Shown here in pieces: positions 1 through 7,208 of a stretch of DNA of 14,205 bases (position 1 is its first letter; each line of letters opens with the position of its first letter). The stretch lies in contig JAAZIG010000013.1 of NCBI GenBank assembly GCA_012510325.1, positions 1 to 14,205 of the forward strand. The letters run 5' to 3'. The position numbers and the translations under genes are program-made. Source of the DNA: Bacillota bacterium (GTDB lineage: Bacteria; Bacillota; Dethiobacteria; DTU022). The notes below the pieces were generated by a model. It was not told where the DNA came from and made no database searches. It saw only the letters and a list, made by a program, of their open reading frames with translations.

Positions 1-796
1 CCAGCAGGCGCTGCATCCTGGCTTCGTTGATCCCGAAAGAGATGAGCCGCCCATTTTTAAAACAAAGATCCTCCCATGAAACATGACCGTATCTCAGCAG
101 GTAATGAAGCGCCTGCAGGCGGCGGTATGACGCCGGTTCGGGAGGGGGATAACCTTCCAAAGGGGTTCCTTTGAGCGGGGTAAAAGCAAAAAGAGCCACC
201 GTGATCTTCTCCCTGATCAGCAGATCAAGAAGAGCGGCCGCCTCTTCTTCACTTTCGCCCAGGCCGCAGATTAGATGTGTGCTCATCCGGCCCGGCCACA
301 GCCGGGCACACTCCCGCAACAAGCCGAGCACCTTTTGAAAGCAGCCCCCCTTGTGCCGGGCATAGATCTCCTCTGAAGCACCATCTAGGGCGATGGAAAT
401 ACGGTCCGCTCCCTCTTTGAAAAACAGCGCCGCCTCATCGGTGGAGCGAACAGGAGCGGATAATGAAAGCGGCAGGTTTACCGCCTCGCTCAATCGCCCG
501 ATGAGCCCGGCCAGAGCGGCGCTGCCGCCCGCCTCGCATACCGCCTGCAAACAGATCCGCTGCAGCCCTAGCTGCGCCGCCCGCTGGAGCCCGGCGAAAA
601 CCCGATCCCGGGGAAAAGAGGGCCAGCTCACCCGGCCCAGTCTTCCTTTTTGCCCGCCGGCCTCCCGCGCCTGCGGGCAGAAGGTACAGTTCCTGATGCA
701 GCCCTCACCGTGCAGCAGGTACGCTGTAGTGGGGACACTATCCACCCGCAACCTCACCAGTCCCAGAAGAGCCGCCGTTCCCAGAGATAAGCGCAT
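1..796 (-). CDS. lipS2: Radical SAM protein, probable LipS2 subunit of a two-component lipoyl synthase (C-terminus beyond window)
   Basis: About 265 residues can be read from an ATG at 796, open to the left edge with no stop. Residues 33-40 read CIRNCTFC, the CX3CX2C motif that binds the radical-SAM [4Fe-4S] cluster, followed by PQAR. Further cysteines occur downstream, including RICLQAVC and LICGLG. The fold looks like the BioB/LipA type of small radical-SAM barrel. The gene directly follows another radical-SAM gene: its ATG shares one base with that gene's TGA. A GTG one codon upstream is an alternative start. In archaea such as Thermococcus kodakarensis, and in some anaerobes, LipS1 and LipS2 act together to insert two sulfurs into octanoyl-GcvH. 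The name rests on the pairing with a second radical-SAM gene and the gcv context, so it is an inference. An unrelated sulfur-inserting radical-SAM enzyme is the alternative. Confidence 0.72.
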   Translation of the reverse strand, partial: MRLSLGTAALLGLVRLRVDSVPTTAYLLHGEGCIRNCTFCPQAREAGGQKGRLGRVSWPSFPRDRVFAGLQRAAQLGLQRICLQAVCEAGGSAALAGLIGRLSEAVNLPLSLSAPVRSTDEAALFFKEGADRISIALDGASEEIYARHKGGCFQKVLGLLRECARLWPGRMSTHLICGLGESEEEAAALLDLLIREKITVALFAFTPLKGTPLEGYPPPEPASYRRLQALHYLLRYGHVSWEDLCFKNGRLISFGINEARMQRLL

Positions 797-1671
797 CACA
801 GTGCACAGCACTCCTCTCCATAAGTTACCTCCAGACCGATCTGTGCAGCAAGCCTTTTTGCCGGAGCGGAGGGGAGCACAATTTTGTCAATGCCGATCTG
901 CAAAGCCAGGCAATCGAGTTTCTCGCGGTGCTTTCCGCCGGGGCGCATGCAGCCCAGATAAAGGGGGGTCTCCGGAAAGAGCGCCCGGGCAGAAGCCAGT
1001 AACTCCGCCACCTCTTCCGGAGGCGGCGGCGCAAAGTCGGCAAAAGCCGTCCCCGGGGTTGGCCGAAAAACGATAAAGCTGATCGCCGCCGCCCCTTCAT
1101 GGTGCAGCATTTTTAAAGCCCTGTACTCGCTCTCGATCCGCCCCCTCATAATACCGACACAGATATGGGGGACCACACGGCAATGACGGCGCAAGTAACG
1201 ATAGGAACGAATATAATCGTCAGGTGTAGCCCGCAAGCCGTAAACCTTTTTGATCACGTCCTCGTCGGCCATAAAGTCAAACGATACCGCTTGGGCGATC
1301 TCCCCAATGGCGGCGGCATCCTCCGCCTCGACAAGCCCGGGATGAAAGTTAAGCGATCCCCGAAGAGCGAGAGCCTTCAGTTCGGCCCACCTTTCTCTGT
1401 GAGGCACCCGCCCCTGAAGGTTGCATCCGCCGCTGACAAGAAAACTCCTGCTCCCCCGGCCCCGCCTGCCCAGGGCCTCTTCCAGCCCGGCCATTCCCCT
1501 CAGGTAATACCCCCCGCAGTGGGCGCAATTCAAGGCGCATTCTCTTCCGGTAACGCTAACGGGCAAGGTCAGGCGGGGGGTAATGAATTCCACCCGGCGC
1601 GGCGCAAAGTCACCGCACCGGTTTCCCCCGCCCCCTCCCTCGGCCACTTCAACTGTTTTTTTCATTACCAT
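796..1671 (-). CDS. lipS1: Radical SAM protein, probable LipS1 subunit of a two-component lipoyl synthase
   Basis: A protein of 291 residues (289 if the ATG at 1665 is used). The CX3CX2C cluster motif is CALNCAHC at residues 45-52, followed by GGYY; an SGGC motif further on fits the glycine-rich SAM-binding strand. It is cysteine-rich, with 11 Cys in all, including an adjacent pair four residues from the C-terminus (EECCAL), which may bind an auxiliary iron-sulfur cluster. The start lies inside the 3' end of gcvPB (23 nt overlap), and no strong ribosome site is visible, so coupled translation is likely. The open frame continues upstream to 1803, but that would run deep into gcvPB and the added residues look unlike protein. 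Its position directly after gcvPB, with a partner radical-SAM gene next, suggests lipoylation of GcvH. Assignment to LipS1 rather than LipS2 is less certain than the pair assignment. Confidence 0.72.
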   Translation of the reverse strand: MVMKKTVEVAEGGGGGNRCGDFAPRRVEFITPRLTLPVSVTGRECALNCAHCGGYYLRGMAGLEEALGRRGRGSRSFLVSGGCNLQGRVPHRERWAELKALALRGSLNFHPGLVEAEDAAAIGEIAQAVSFDFMADEDVIKKVYGLRATPDDYIRSYRYLRRHCRVVPHICVGIMRGRIESEYRALKMLHHEGAAAISFIVFRPTPGTAFADFAPPPPEEVAELLASARALFPETPLYLGCMRPGGKHREKLDCLALQIGIDKIVLPSAPAKRLAAQIGLEVTYGEECCAL

Positions 1672-3112
1672 CCCAGCAAACCACAGGATTGCGGGCTGCT
1701 CTGACCTCATCAAGACGCCCCACCGGAGTGGCATGAGGTGCCGCCGTAACACGTTCCGGCTCCGTTTCAGCCAGCCGGGCGATCTCCTCCATCGCCTCGG
1801 CAAAGCGGTCCAAGGTCTTTTTGCTCTCCGTTTCCGTAGGTTCCACCATCAGCGCCTCCTCCACAATCAGAGGGAAGTAGACCGTGGGCGGGTGAAACCC
1901 GTAATCCAAAAGCGCTTTGGCGACATCACCCGCTGATACACCTTTCTTCTTCTGCTGCACCGCTGAGATGACGAACTCGTGCATGCAGCGCCGATCGTAA
2001 GGCAGGGCGTACCTCTTCTTCAATCTCTCCATCAGGTAATTTGCGTTGAGCACAGCATCGGAGGAAGCCTGCCGGAGCCCTGGCGCTCCCATCATCACCA
2101 TGTAGGTGTAGGCCTTCACGATAACACCGAAGTTGCCGTGAAAACCGTGCACTTTGCCGATACTCTCGGGGAGATCATCTTTCCAGTAGTACGAACCGCT
2201 CGCCTCACGCTCCACCAGCGGCACGGGCAGGAAAGGTACCAGACACTCCTTTACGCCCACGGGCCCGCTGCCGGGACCGCCTCCGCCGTGGGGCGTGGCA
2301 AAAGTCTTATGCAGGTTCAGGTGGACCACATCGAAGCCCATATCACCGGGCCGGGCATGTCCCATGATCGCATTCAGGTTGGCCCCGTCATAGTAGAGCA
2401 GGCCTCCAACATCGTGAACGGCAGCGGCAATCTCCAGGATATCCTCCTCAAAGAGGCCCAAAGTATTCGGGTTCGTCAACATCAGCGCGGCGACACTGTG
2501 ATCGAGGACCCCCCGGAGCGCTTTCAGATCGACGAGGCCCCGTTCGTCTGATGGAACCTCTCTGATCTCGTAGCCGGCCATGACTGCTGAGGCCGGGTTG
2601 GTCCCATGAGCGGAATCGGGAATGAGCACGGTTTTGCGCTGATCATTTCTTGACGCATGATAAGCATGGATCAGCATCATCCCGGTGAGCTCTCCATGAG
2701 CACCCGCCGCAGGCTGGAAAGTGATCCGATCCATCCCCGTAATCTCTGCCAGATAGGTCTCGGTGCGGTAAAGGAGCTCCAGCGCCCCCTGAACACTTTC
2801 AGACGGTTGGCCGGGATGCAGCAGGGCAAAGCCGGACAAGCGGGCCACCTCTTCATTGACTTTGGGATTGTATTTCATGGTACAGGAACCGAGGGGGTAG
2901 AAACCGGAATCAACCCCATGGTTGCGCTTGGAGAGCGCGGTGTAGTGACGCACCAGCTCCCCTTCCGATATTTCAGGAAGTCTCAGGGGGATTTTACGCT
3001 GCATCCGCGCCGGCAGCAGCTCGCTCTTTGCCGGGACATCAGACTGGGGCAAAGAGAAGCCGCGGCGTCCCCGAGCACCCCTTTCGAAAAGCAAAGGCTG
3101 TTCTTTTCTCAT
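1649..3112 (-). CDS. gcvPB: Glycine dehydrogenase (decarboxylating) subunit 2, P protein
   Basis: A PLP-dependent subunit which, with GcvPA, decarboxylates glycine and passes the aminomethyl group to lipoyl-GcvH. With the ATG at 3112 it has 487 residues, normal for the family. The PLP lysine lies in LNLHKTFATPHGGGGPG, Lys269 in this numbering, matching the NLHKTF..PHGGGGPG signature of P proteins. The ligand region SGFYPLGSCTMKYNPK near residues 69-84 is also typical of this subunit. I chose ATG 3112 over GTG 3118 because it forms an ATGA overlap with the gcvPA stop, as at the other junctions, and has GGAGG seven bases upstream. The C-terminal end overlaps the next radical-SAM gene. The split into two subunits, rather than one long GcvP, is usual in Firmicutes, Thermotogae and archaea. 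Confidence 0.97.
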   Translation of the reverse strand: MRKEQPLLFERGARGRRGFSLPQSDVPAKSELLPARMQRKIPLRLPEISEGELVRHYTALSKRNHGVDSGFYPLGSCTMKYNPKVNEEVARLSGFALLHPGQPSESVQGALELLYRTETYLAEITGMDRITFQPAAGAHGELTGMMLIHAYHASRNDQRKTVLIPDSAHGTNPASAVMAGYEIREVPSDERGLVDLKALRGVLDHSVAALMLTNPNTLGLFEEDILEIAAAVHDVGGLLYYDGANLNAIMGHARPGDMGFDVVHLNLHKTFATPHGGGGPGSGPVGVKECLVPFLPVPLVEREASGSYYWKDDLPESIGKVHGFHGNFGVIVKAYTYMVMMGAPGLRQASSDAVLNANYLMERLKKRYALPYDRRCMHEFVISAVQQKKKGVSAGDVAKALLDYGFHPPTVYFPLIVEEALMVEPTETESKKTLDRFAEAMEEIARLAETEPERVTAAPHATPVGRLDEVRAARNPVVCWDGNEKNS

Positions 3113-4461
3113 GACCACCCCTCCAGTGCCCCGACAAGGGCGTCAATCTGTTCCCGGGTCTTCGTCTCGGTGACGCAGAAGAGCATCGCCGGCCCCAGCT
3201 CCGGGTAAAAGGGCTCAAGGTTAAGCCCGCCGATGATTTGATGTGCCAAAAGATAGCGGTTCAAGGATTCCCCGTTTCCCGGAAGCTTCACGGCAAATTC
3301 CTTGAAGTGAACCCCGTCAAAGGCCGGTGCAAACCCCTGAAGAGCAGTGATCTTTTCCCTGGCGTAGGCCGCTTTCTGCAGACAAAGCCCGGCCACTTCG
3401 CGCAAGCCCTCGGGACCCATGGCTGCCAGATAGACCGCTGCGGCAAGGGCGTTGAGCGCTTGGTTGGAGCAGATGTTCGAGATGGCTCTTTCGCGGCGGA
3501 TATGCTGCTCGCGAGTCTGCAGGGTGAGCACAAAGCCGCGGCGGCCGTCGACATCTACTGTTTCACCGACAATCCGTCCGGGAATTCGCCGAATGAATTT
3601 TTTGCGGGCGGCAAAATAACCGAGCAGGGGACCGCCAAACGAAGGGCTGTTGCCCAAACCCTGCCCCTCGCCGGTGACGATATCGGCATCATACTCCGCC
3701 GGGGTGCGACATAAGGCCAATGAGATCGGATCAGCCGAGAGCACCAGTAAAGCACCATGATTATGAGCGAGCGCAGCAGCATCGTCCATCTCTTCGAGTA
3801 TCCCGAAGAAGTTGGGTTGCTGGAGCAAAAGGGCAGCAGTATCATCGTTCAACATGCTCCCAAGCTGCGAGTAATCCGTCGCTCCTTTAAGCAGGGGCAG
3901 TTCCACCAGCTGCAGATCGCGTACTTCAAGGTAGCTCTGCAGGACACGGCGATAATGAGGATTTACCGAACGGGAAACCAGCACCCGGCGGCGGCGTGTC
4001 ACCGCACAGGCCGCCACCGCCGCCTCGGCCAGGGCCGTCGCCCCATCATAAAGAGAGGCATTGGCCGCCTCCATCCCCGTAAGGCGGCAGATCAGGGATT
4101 GGTATTCGAATATTGACTGCAGCACTCCCTGGCTCATCTCCGCCTGATAGGGGGTATAGGCGGTATAAAACTCGCTCCGCCCCGTGATATGTTGCACCAC
4201 ACTGGGAATAAAATGATCGTAGACCCCGGCCCCCAGAAAAGAAGAGTACTCCCGCAAATGATTATTTTTTGCGGCAAGTTCGCCCAGGTGAACCAGCGCT
4301 TCCATCTCGGATAAAGGCGGCGGCAGGTGCAGATCCCCCCGCAAGCGAACCGCCGGGGGAAGATTATCGTAAAGCTCTTCCGCCGATGAAGCGCCGACAG
4401 CAGCTAGCATCTCCTGCCGCTCTGCATCGGTAAGCGGCAGATAATGGCGGCCACCGCTCAT
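3109..4461 (-). CDS. gcvPA: Glycine dehydrogenase (decarboxylating) subunit 1, P protein
   Basis: A 450-residue subunit, the usual length. It forms the P protein with GcvPB; this half resembles the N-terminal part of full-length GcvP and carries no PLP lysine. The family pattern is clear: LGAGVYDHFIPSVVQHITGRSEFYTAYTPYQ at about residues 77-107, then QGVLQSIFEYQSLICRLTGM, then the GEGQGLGNSPSFGGP loop and a late RRERAISNICSNQAL motif. The ATG at 4461 overlaps the gcvH stop by four bases (ATGA), and its own stop overlaps the gcvPB start in the same way, so the subunits are likely made in matched amounts. Nothing is missing or truncated. Confidence 0.97.
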   Translation of the reverse strand: MSGGRHYLPLTDAERQEMLAAVGASSAEELYDNLPPAVRLRGDLHLPPPLSEMEALVHLGELAAKNNHLREYSSFLGAGVYDHFIPSVVQHITGRSEFYTAYTPYQAEMSQGVLQSIFEYQSLICRLTGMEAANASLYDGATALAEAAVAACAVTRRRRVLVSRSVNPHYRRVLQSYLEVRDLQLVELPLLKGATDYSQLGSMLNDDTAALLLQQPNFFGILEEMDDAAALAHNHGALLVLSADPISLALCRTPAEYDADIVTGEGQGLGNSPSFGGPLLGYFAARKKFIRRIPGRIVGETVDVDGRRGFVLTLQTREQHIRRERAISNICSNQALNALAAAVYLAAMGPEGLREVAGLCLQKAAYAREKITALQGFAPAFDGVHFKEFAVKLPGNGESLNRYLLAHQIIGGLNLEPFYPELGPAMLFCVTETKTREQIDALVGALEGWS

Positions 4462-4856
4462 TTTTCAGCCTCCTCCTCTACAAAAGCAGCATAGGAGTCA
4501 TGGTCCATTAGCGCAGGGTTCTCGTAACCGGTGGCCAGTTTAAGCTTAACCACCCATCCATTGCCGTAAGGATCTGAATTCAGCAGCTCAGGTTCGTCAA
4601 GAAGCGCCTCGTTTACCGCCATCACTTCGCCGTTCACCGGTGCATAGAGGTCGGAAACAGCCTTGACTGATTCGAGGACCACCAAACTCTCCCCCGCTTT
4701 CGCCTCCTGCCCAATTTCCGGCAGCTCCACATAGACTACATCTTTAAGCATATCCTGAGCATAGTCGGTAATCCCACAGGTGACCACACCGTCTTCTATG
4801 CTGACCCACTCATGGGTCCGGCTGTACTTCAATCCATCCCGGATCTCCCAGCTCAT
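4458..4856 (-). CDS. gcvH: Glycine cleavage system H protein (lipoyl carrier)
   Basis: A 132-residue carrier with a lipoyl arm that shuttles the aminomethyl group from P to T protein and is reoxidised by L protein. The lipoylated lysine is Lys65 in GESLVVLESVKAVSDLYAPVNGEV, equivalent to Lys64 of E. coli GcvH. The N-terminal YSRTHEWV motif and the GITDYAQDMLKDVVYVELPEIG strand region are typical. Its ATG overlaps the gcvT stop by four bases. It is the expected target of the two radical-SAM proteins encoded at the end of the same operon. Confidence 0.98.
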   Translation of the reverse strand: MSWEIRDGLKYSRTHEWVSIEDGVVTCGITDYAQDMLKDVVYVELPEIGQEAKAGESLVVLESVKAVSDLYAPVNGEVMAVNEALLDEPELLNSDPYGNGWVVKLKLATGYENPALMDHDSYAAFVEEEAEK

Positions 4857-5959
4857 TTTGTATCCCTCCTGTAAAATGGTGTCTTCACAATCTCTGCGCG
4901 ATGCGCTCTCTCACGGATCATAACCTCAATCATACTTCCCGGCGCCACTGCCCCGGGGGTAACAAAAGCCATCCCTATGGACTTTTTCAGTGTAGGTGAA
5001 TATGTTCCACTGCTGACAATGCCGATTTCACGGCCATCGTTAAACATCCTGTAGCCCTCCCGGATCACCCCCCGATCCAACAGGATCAAACCGCACAGCT
5101 CTTTGGCCGGCCCTTCTTCTTTCTGGCGCAACAACGCTTCACGCCCGATAAAGTCGCCTTTATCGAAAGAAACAAAGCGAGCCAACCCCGCCTCCAGGGG
5201 AGAGATCGATTCGCTCAGTTCATGGCCGTAAAGAGGAAGCGATGCCTCAAGTCGAAGCACATCACGCGCCCCCAGTCCCGCCGGCACTAGCCCCAGATCG
5301 CGCGAACGGCTGACCTCCTCCAGGGCGTCCCAAAGTTTCCTCGCCGTCCCGGGTTCACAGAAGATCTCAAAACCGTCCTCCCCGGTATAACCGGTGCGCG
5401 ACACCAGGCAGTTGCTCCCCGCCAGGTCGACGCGGGGTATAAAATGATAGTAACGCAGTTTCTCCAGGGGAACCTGCGTCAGAGCCTGCAGTGCTTCCAA
5501 ACTGTTAGGCCCCTGGATCGCAATGAGAGCCGTTTCCGGGGAGAGGTCACTCACTCTAACACCCGGTTTCGTTTTTTCGCTCAACCAGGCCAAGTCTTTC
5601 GCTGCATTTGCCGCGTTCACCACGAGAAGATATTTTTCCTGTCCGTAACGGTATATGAGAATATCATCCACTGTCCCACCATGCGGGTAACAGACAGGGC
5701 TGTAGATGATCCGACCGTCGGTAAGGGATAAAATATCGTTGGTCAGGACTTTTTGTAAATAATCAGCCGCCCCGGGACCCTCGACCAGAAATTCACCCAT
5801 GTGTGAAGTATCAAAGAGAGCAGCGCTATGCCGTGTCGCGCACACTTCGCTAACAATCCCCTCATACTGAACAGGCATGAGCCAACCCCCGTACTCAACA
5901 GGGGCACCTTTCAGAGCCAGGTGTTTCTCATAAAGAGGGGTTTTTTGTAATTCAGCCAT
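4853..5959 (-). CDS. gcvT: Aminomethyltransferase, glycine cleavage T protein
   Basis: Transfers the methylene group from aminomethyl-lipoyl-GcvH to tetrahydrofolate, giving 5,10-methylene-THF and ammonia. From the ATG at 5959 the protein has 368 residues, close to the family norm. It begins TPLYEKH and continues YGGWLMPVQYEG, as in other T proteins. FDTSHMGEF is at about 49-57, the catalytic-aspartate region GGTVDDILIY at 94-103, and the folate-site motif SRTGYTGEDGFEIF at 187-200. The frame is open upstream to 6052, but AAGGTGG about nine bases before ATG 5959 and the family N-terminus both favour the shorter form. It is the first gene after the glycine riboswitch. Confidence 0.97.
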   Translation of the reverse strand: MAELQKTPLYEKHLALKGAPVEYGGWLMPVQYEGIVSEVCATRHSAALFDTSHMGEFLVEGPGAADYLQKVLTNDILSLTDGRIIYSPVCYPHGGTVDDILIYRYGQEKYLLVVNAANAAKDLAWLSEKTKPGVRVSDLSPETALIAIQGPNSLEALQALTQVPLEKLRYYHFIPRVDLAGSNCLVSRTGYTGEDGFEIFCEPGTARKLWDALEEVSRSRDLGLVPAGLGARDVLRLEASLPLYGHELSESISPLEAGLARFVSFDKGDFIGREALLRQKEEGPAKELCGLILLDRGVIREGYRMFNDGREIGIVSSGTYSPTLKKSIGMAFVTPGAVAPGSMIEVMIRERAHRAEIVKTPFYRRDTK

Positions 5960-6080
5960 CTGTTCCACCACCTTGATTGTAGTCTCCCAGCCGCTACCCA
6001 GAGGCCGGCAGCAAAACAAGAAGCTTTTTCCATTCCCGGAGATCACCCCCACCCAATACTCATCTTAAAAAGGAAAGCGC

Positions 6081-6136
6081 CACAACAAAAACAGAGGACA
6101 GAGGATACCGAACCGGCATACCTCTATCCTCTGTCC
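6081..6136 (-). terminator. Intrinsic terminator forming the expression platform of the glycine riboswitch
   Basis: In the minus-strand transcript GGACAGAGGATA (6136-6125) can pair perfectly with TATCCTCTGTCC (6107-6096), a 12-bp stem, with a small inner hairpin (CCG GTT CGG) in the loop. A U-rich tract, UCUGUUUUUGUUG, follows from about 6095. The 5' arm contains CAGAGG (6133-6128), which is also the 3' strand of the second aptamer's P1 helix, so terminator and ligand-bound aptamer exclude each other. The predicted behaviour is an ON switch: with glycine bound, readthrough into gcvT. Confidence 0.88.
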
Positions 6137-6325
6137 TTTTCACCTGAGAGATTTAGCTCCTTGCATCCAGGAGAATTTCCCCGTCGGTGTCCCGCACAAG
6201 CGGGATCTCTCCAGAGGCACGTCCTCCGCCAGTTCTCTTACCTGAGAGTTTCCCCCCCGGCTGCCAAGGACGGCGGGTTGCTCCTTCGGTGTCCCCTGTT
6301 AAGGGCCCTCTCCCAGCGGGTTCAT
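6126..6325 (-). promoter_or_regulatory. Tandem glycine riboswitch (two aptamers)
   Basis: Two glycine aptamers in series lie upstream of gcvT. Aptamer 1 (about 6319-6226) has GGGAGAG, then ACACCGAAGGAGCAA, then CTCTCAGGTAA. Aptamer 2 (about 6217-6128) has GGAGAGA, then ACACCGACGGGGAAA, then CTCTCAGGTGAAAAGGACAG. These are the conserved cores of the class. P1 of aptamer 2 pairs CCTCTG (6217-6212) with CAGAGG (6133-6128). CCGC near 6319 and GCGG near 6226 can close aptamer 1. The two aptamers are joined by a short linker, as in cooperative tandem versions. It controls the whole gcv-lipS operon. Confidence 0.97.
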
Positions 6326-6336
6326 ACGCTTAATTT

Positions 6337-6365
6337 ATCTTAACATTTAAATACATAATGCACAA
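6337..6365 (-). promoter_or_regulatory. Predicted sigma-A type promoter of the gcv operon
   Basis: TTGTGC (6365-6360) and TAAGAT (6342-6337) are separated by 17 bp. Transcription would start near 6330, just before the first riboswitch helix, as expected for a riboswitch leader. The hexamers match consensus only partly (3 of 6 and 4 of 6); the position supports the call more than the sequence does. Confidence 0.55.
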
Positions 6366-6505
6366 CCCTATTTCACTGAAACCATTGGCGCTGTGAAAAT
6401 ACAATCTGTTCAAGAATAAGGGGGTTAGGGAACTTGGTTACGGAGCTATTTAAAAAAACGATGATCAATCCTGAAGCCAATTCCAAAGAGTTATTTTATG
6501 CCCAG

Positions 6506-6570
6506 CCGGCAATATTCGCCGGGCCAAACCGACCCGGGTTGGCAGTCTTTCTCCGGCTAAGAGCGGTTGG
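6506..6570. other. GC-rich patch with alternative hairpins, function unknown
   Basis: CCGGC (6506-6510) pairs with GCCGG (6518-6522). GCCAAACC (6523-6530, one bulged A) pairs with GGTTGGC (6537-6543). CGGTTGG (6564-6570) could compete for the same CCAAACCG segment. It lies between the tRNA-Pro gene and the gcv promoter, with no gene on either strand. I do not recognise an RNA family. Confidence 0.4.
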
Positions 6571-6606
6571 TTCAACTTAAACAACACCTTATTAGCCATT
6601 TGAAAG

Positions 6607-6632
6607 CTGCTTGCCGGCTTCTATCCAAGCAG
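6607..6632 (-). terminator. Possible terminator downstream of tRNA-Pro
   Basis: A perfect 7-bp stem, CTGCTTG with CAAGCAG, with a 12-nt loop, 20 nt past the tRNA CCA end. Only a weak CTTTC tail follows, so it may instead be a processing or stability hairpin. Confidence 0.35.
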
Positions 6633-6651
6633 TCATTTATAAACTTAACAG

Positions 6652-6728
6652 TGGTCGGAGCGACTGGATTCGAACCAGCGACCTCCTGCTCCCGAAGCAG
6701 GCGCGCTACCAAGCTGCGCTACGCCCCG
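6652..6728 (-). tRNA. tRNA-Pro, anticodon CGG, CCA encoded
   Basis: The 77-nt gene folds as a full cloverleaf. The acceptor arm CGGGGCG pairs with CGCTCCG (one G-T pair), followed by A and an encoded CCA. The D-arm segment is TAGCGCAGCTTGGTAGCGC. The anticodon stem CCTGC/GCAGG encloses the loop TTCGGGA, so the anticodon is CGG, reading proline CCG codons. The T arm contains GGTTCGAATCC. Open frames across this stretch on the plus strand are artefacts of the tRNA. Confidence 0.97.
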
Positions 6729-6741
6729 CCGCGCACTTAAC

Positions 6742-6770
6742 ATTCTATCATTGGGGATCCTTACATGCAA
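6742..6770 (-). promoter_or_regulatory. Predicted promoter of the tRNA-Pro gene
   Basis: TTGCAT (6770-6765) and TAGAAT (6747-6742) are 17 bp apart. The start would fall a few bases before the mature tRNA 5' end at 6728. The -10 matches consensus at 5 of 6 positions. Confidence 0.55.
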
Positions 6771-6780
6771 GCTTTACGAG

Positions 6781-7208
6781 CAGTATAAAAGGACATTTCA
6801 AATGGTTGTTTTTCTGCAACCACAGGTCCGGTTCGGGATCACAAGATCGCCGGTCTCGCCGCTCCGACCAAGAGACATAACGAGAGCGCCTTTAACGATG
6901 GATACAGCAAGAATAATATGCCCCCGCTCCAGTAAGTTAAATGACGCGCGGCCCCGTCACAATAGTGATGCCGATGCGCCGGCAAAACAGGGTTCCGCTT
7001 GCGCTCGCTGAGAATAAAATTAACCAACCTACTACATTTAGTAGCTTTAAAACAGATTATTCATCCTTTAAAATGAAGTTTAAGGGGAGCCATTTTAAGG
7101 GAAATGTAACCCTGCTGCGGATGACAATCGCTTTCAGGCCCCCGGCAAGCCCGGCCGAGGCGCAATAATTTGCCCGGTACAACTTTATTACAGGGGAGAG
7201 TGGAATCT
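6781..7208. other. Noncoding stretch of about 430 bp
   Basis: No convincing gene was found on either strand; the short open frames lack ribosome sites and protein-like composition. It holds two small hairpins: TGGTTG/CAACCA around 6803-6822 and CTACTA/TAGTAG at 7029-7044. It also has an 11-base segment at 6860-6870 identical to the 3' end of the neighbouring tRNA, on the opposite strand. The promoter of the plus-strand gene that follows should lie here, but no clear -35/-10 pair stands out. Confidence 0.5.

Noticed and set aside
393..1076. 227-residue plus-strand open frame opposite the radical-SAM genes
   Set aside because: It is antisense to two well-supported radical-SAM genes, lacks a ribosome site and has Pro/Arg/Ser-rich composition typical of GC-rich shadow frames.
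5960..6052. Longer gcvT starting at 6052
   Set aside because: The extra 31 residues do not look like a T-protein N-terminus, while the ATG at 5959 has a strong ribosome site and the family start.
6497..6575. Possible c-di-GMP-I riboswitch (GCCAAACC, CTCCGGCTAA segments)
   Set aside because: A few short strings resemble the class, but the conserved GGACGCAAAGCC core and the expected helix layout are missing, and no gene follows.
6611..6880. Short plus-strand open frame reading RSDWIRTSDLLLPKQARYQ
   Set aside because: It is the translated complement of tRNA-Pro, a common false protein.
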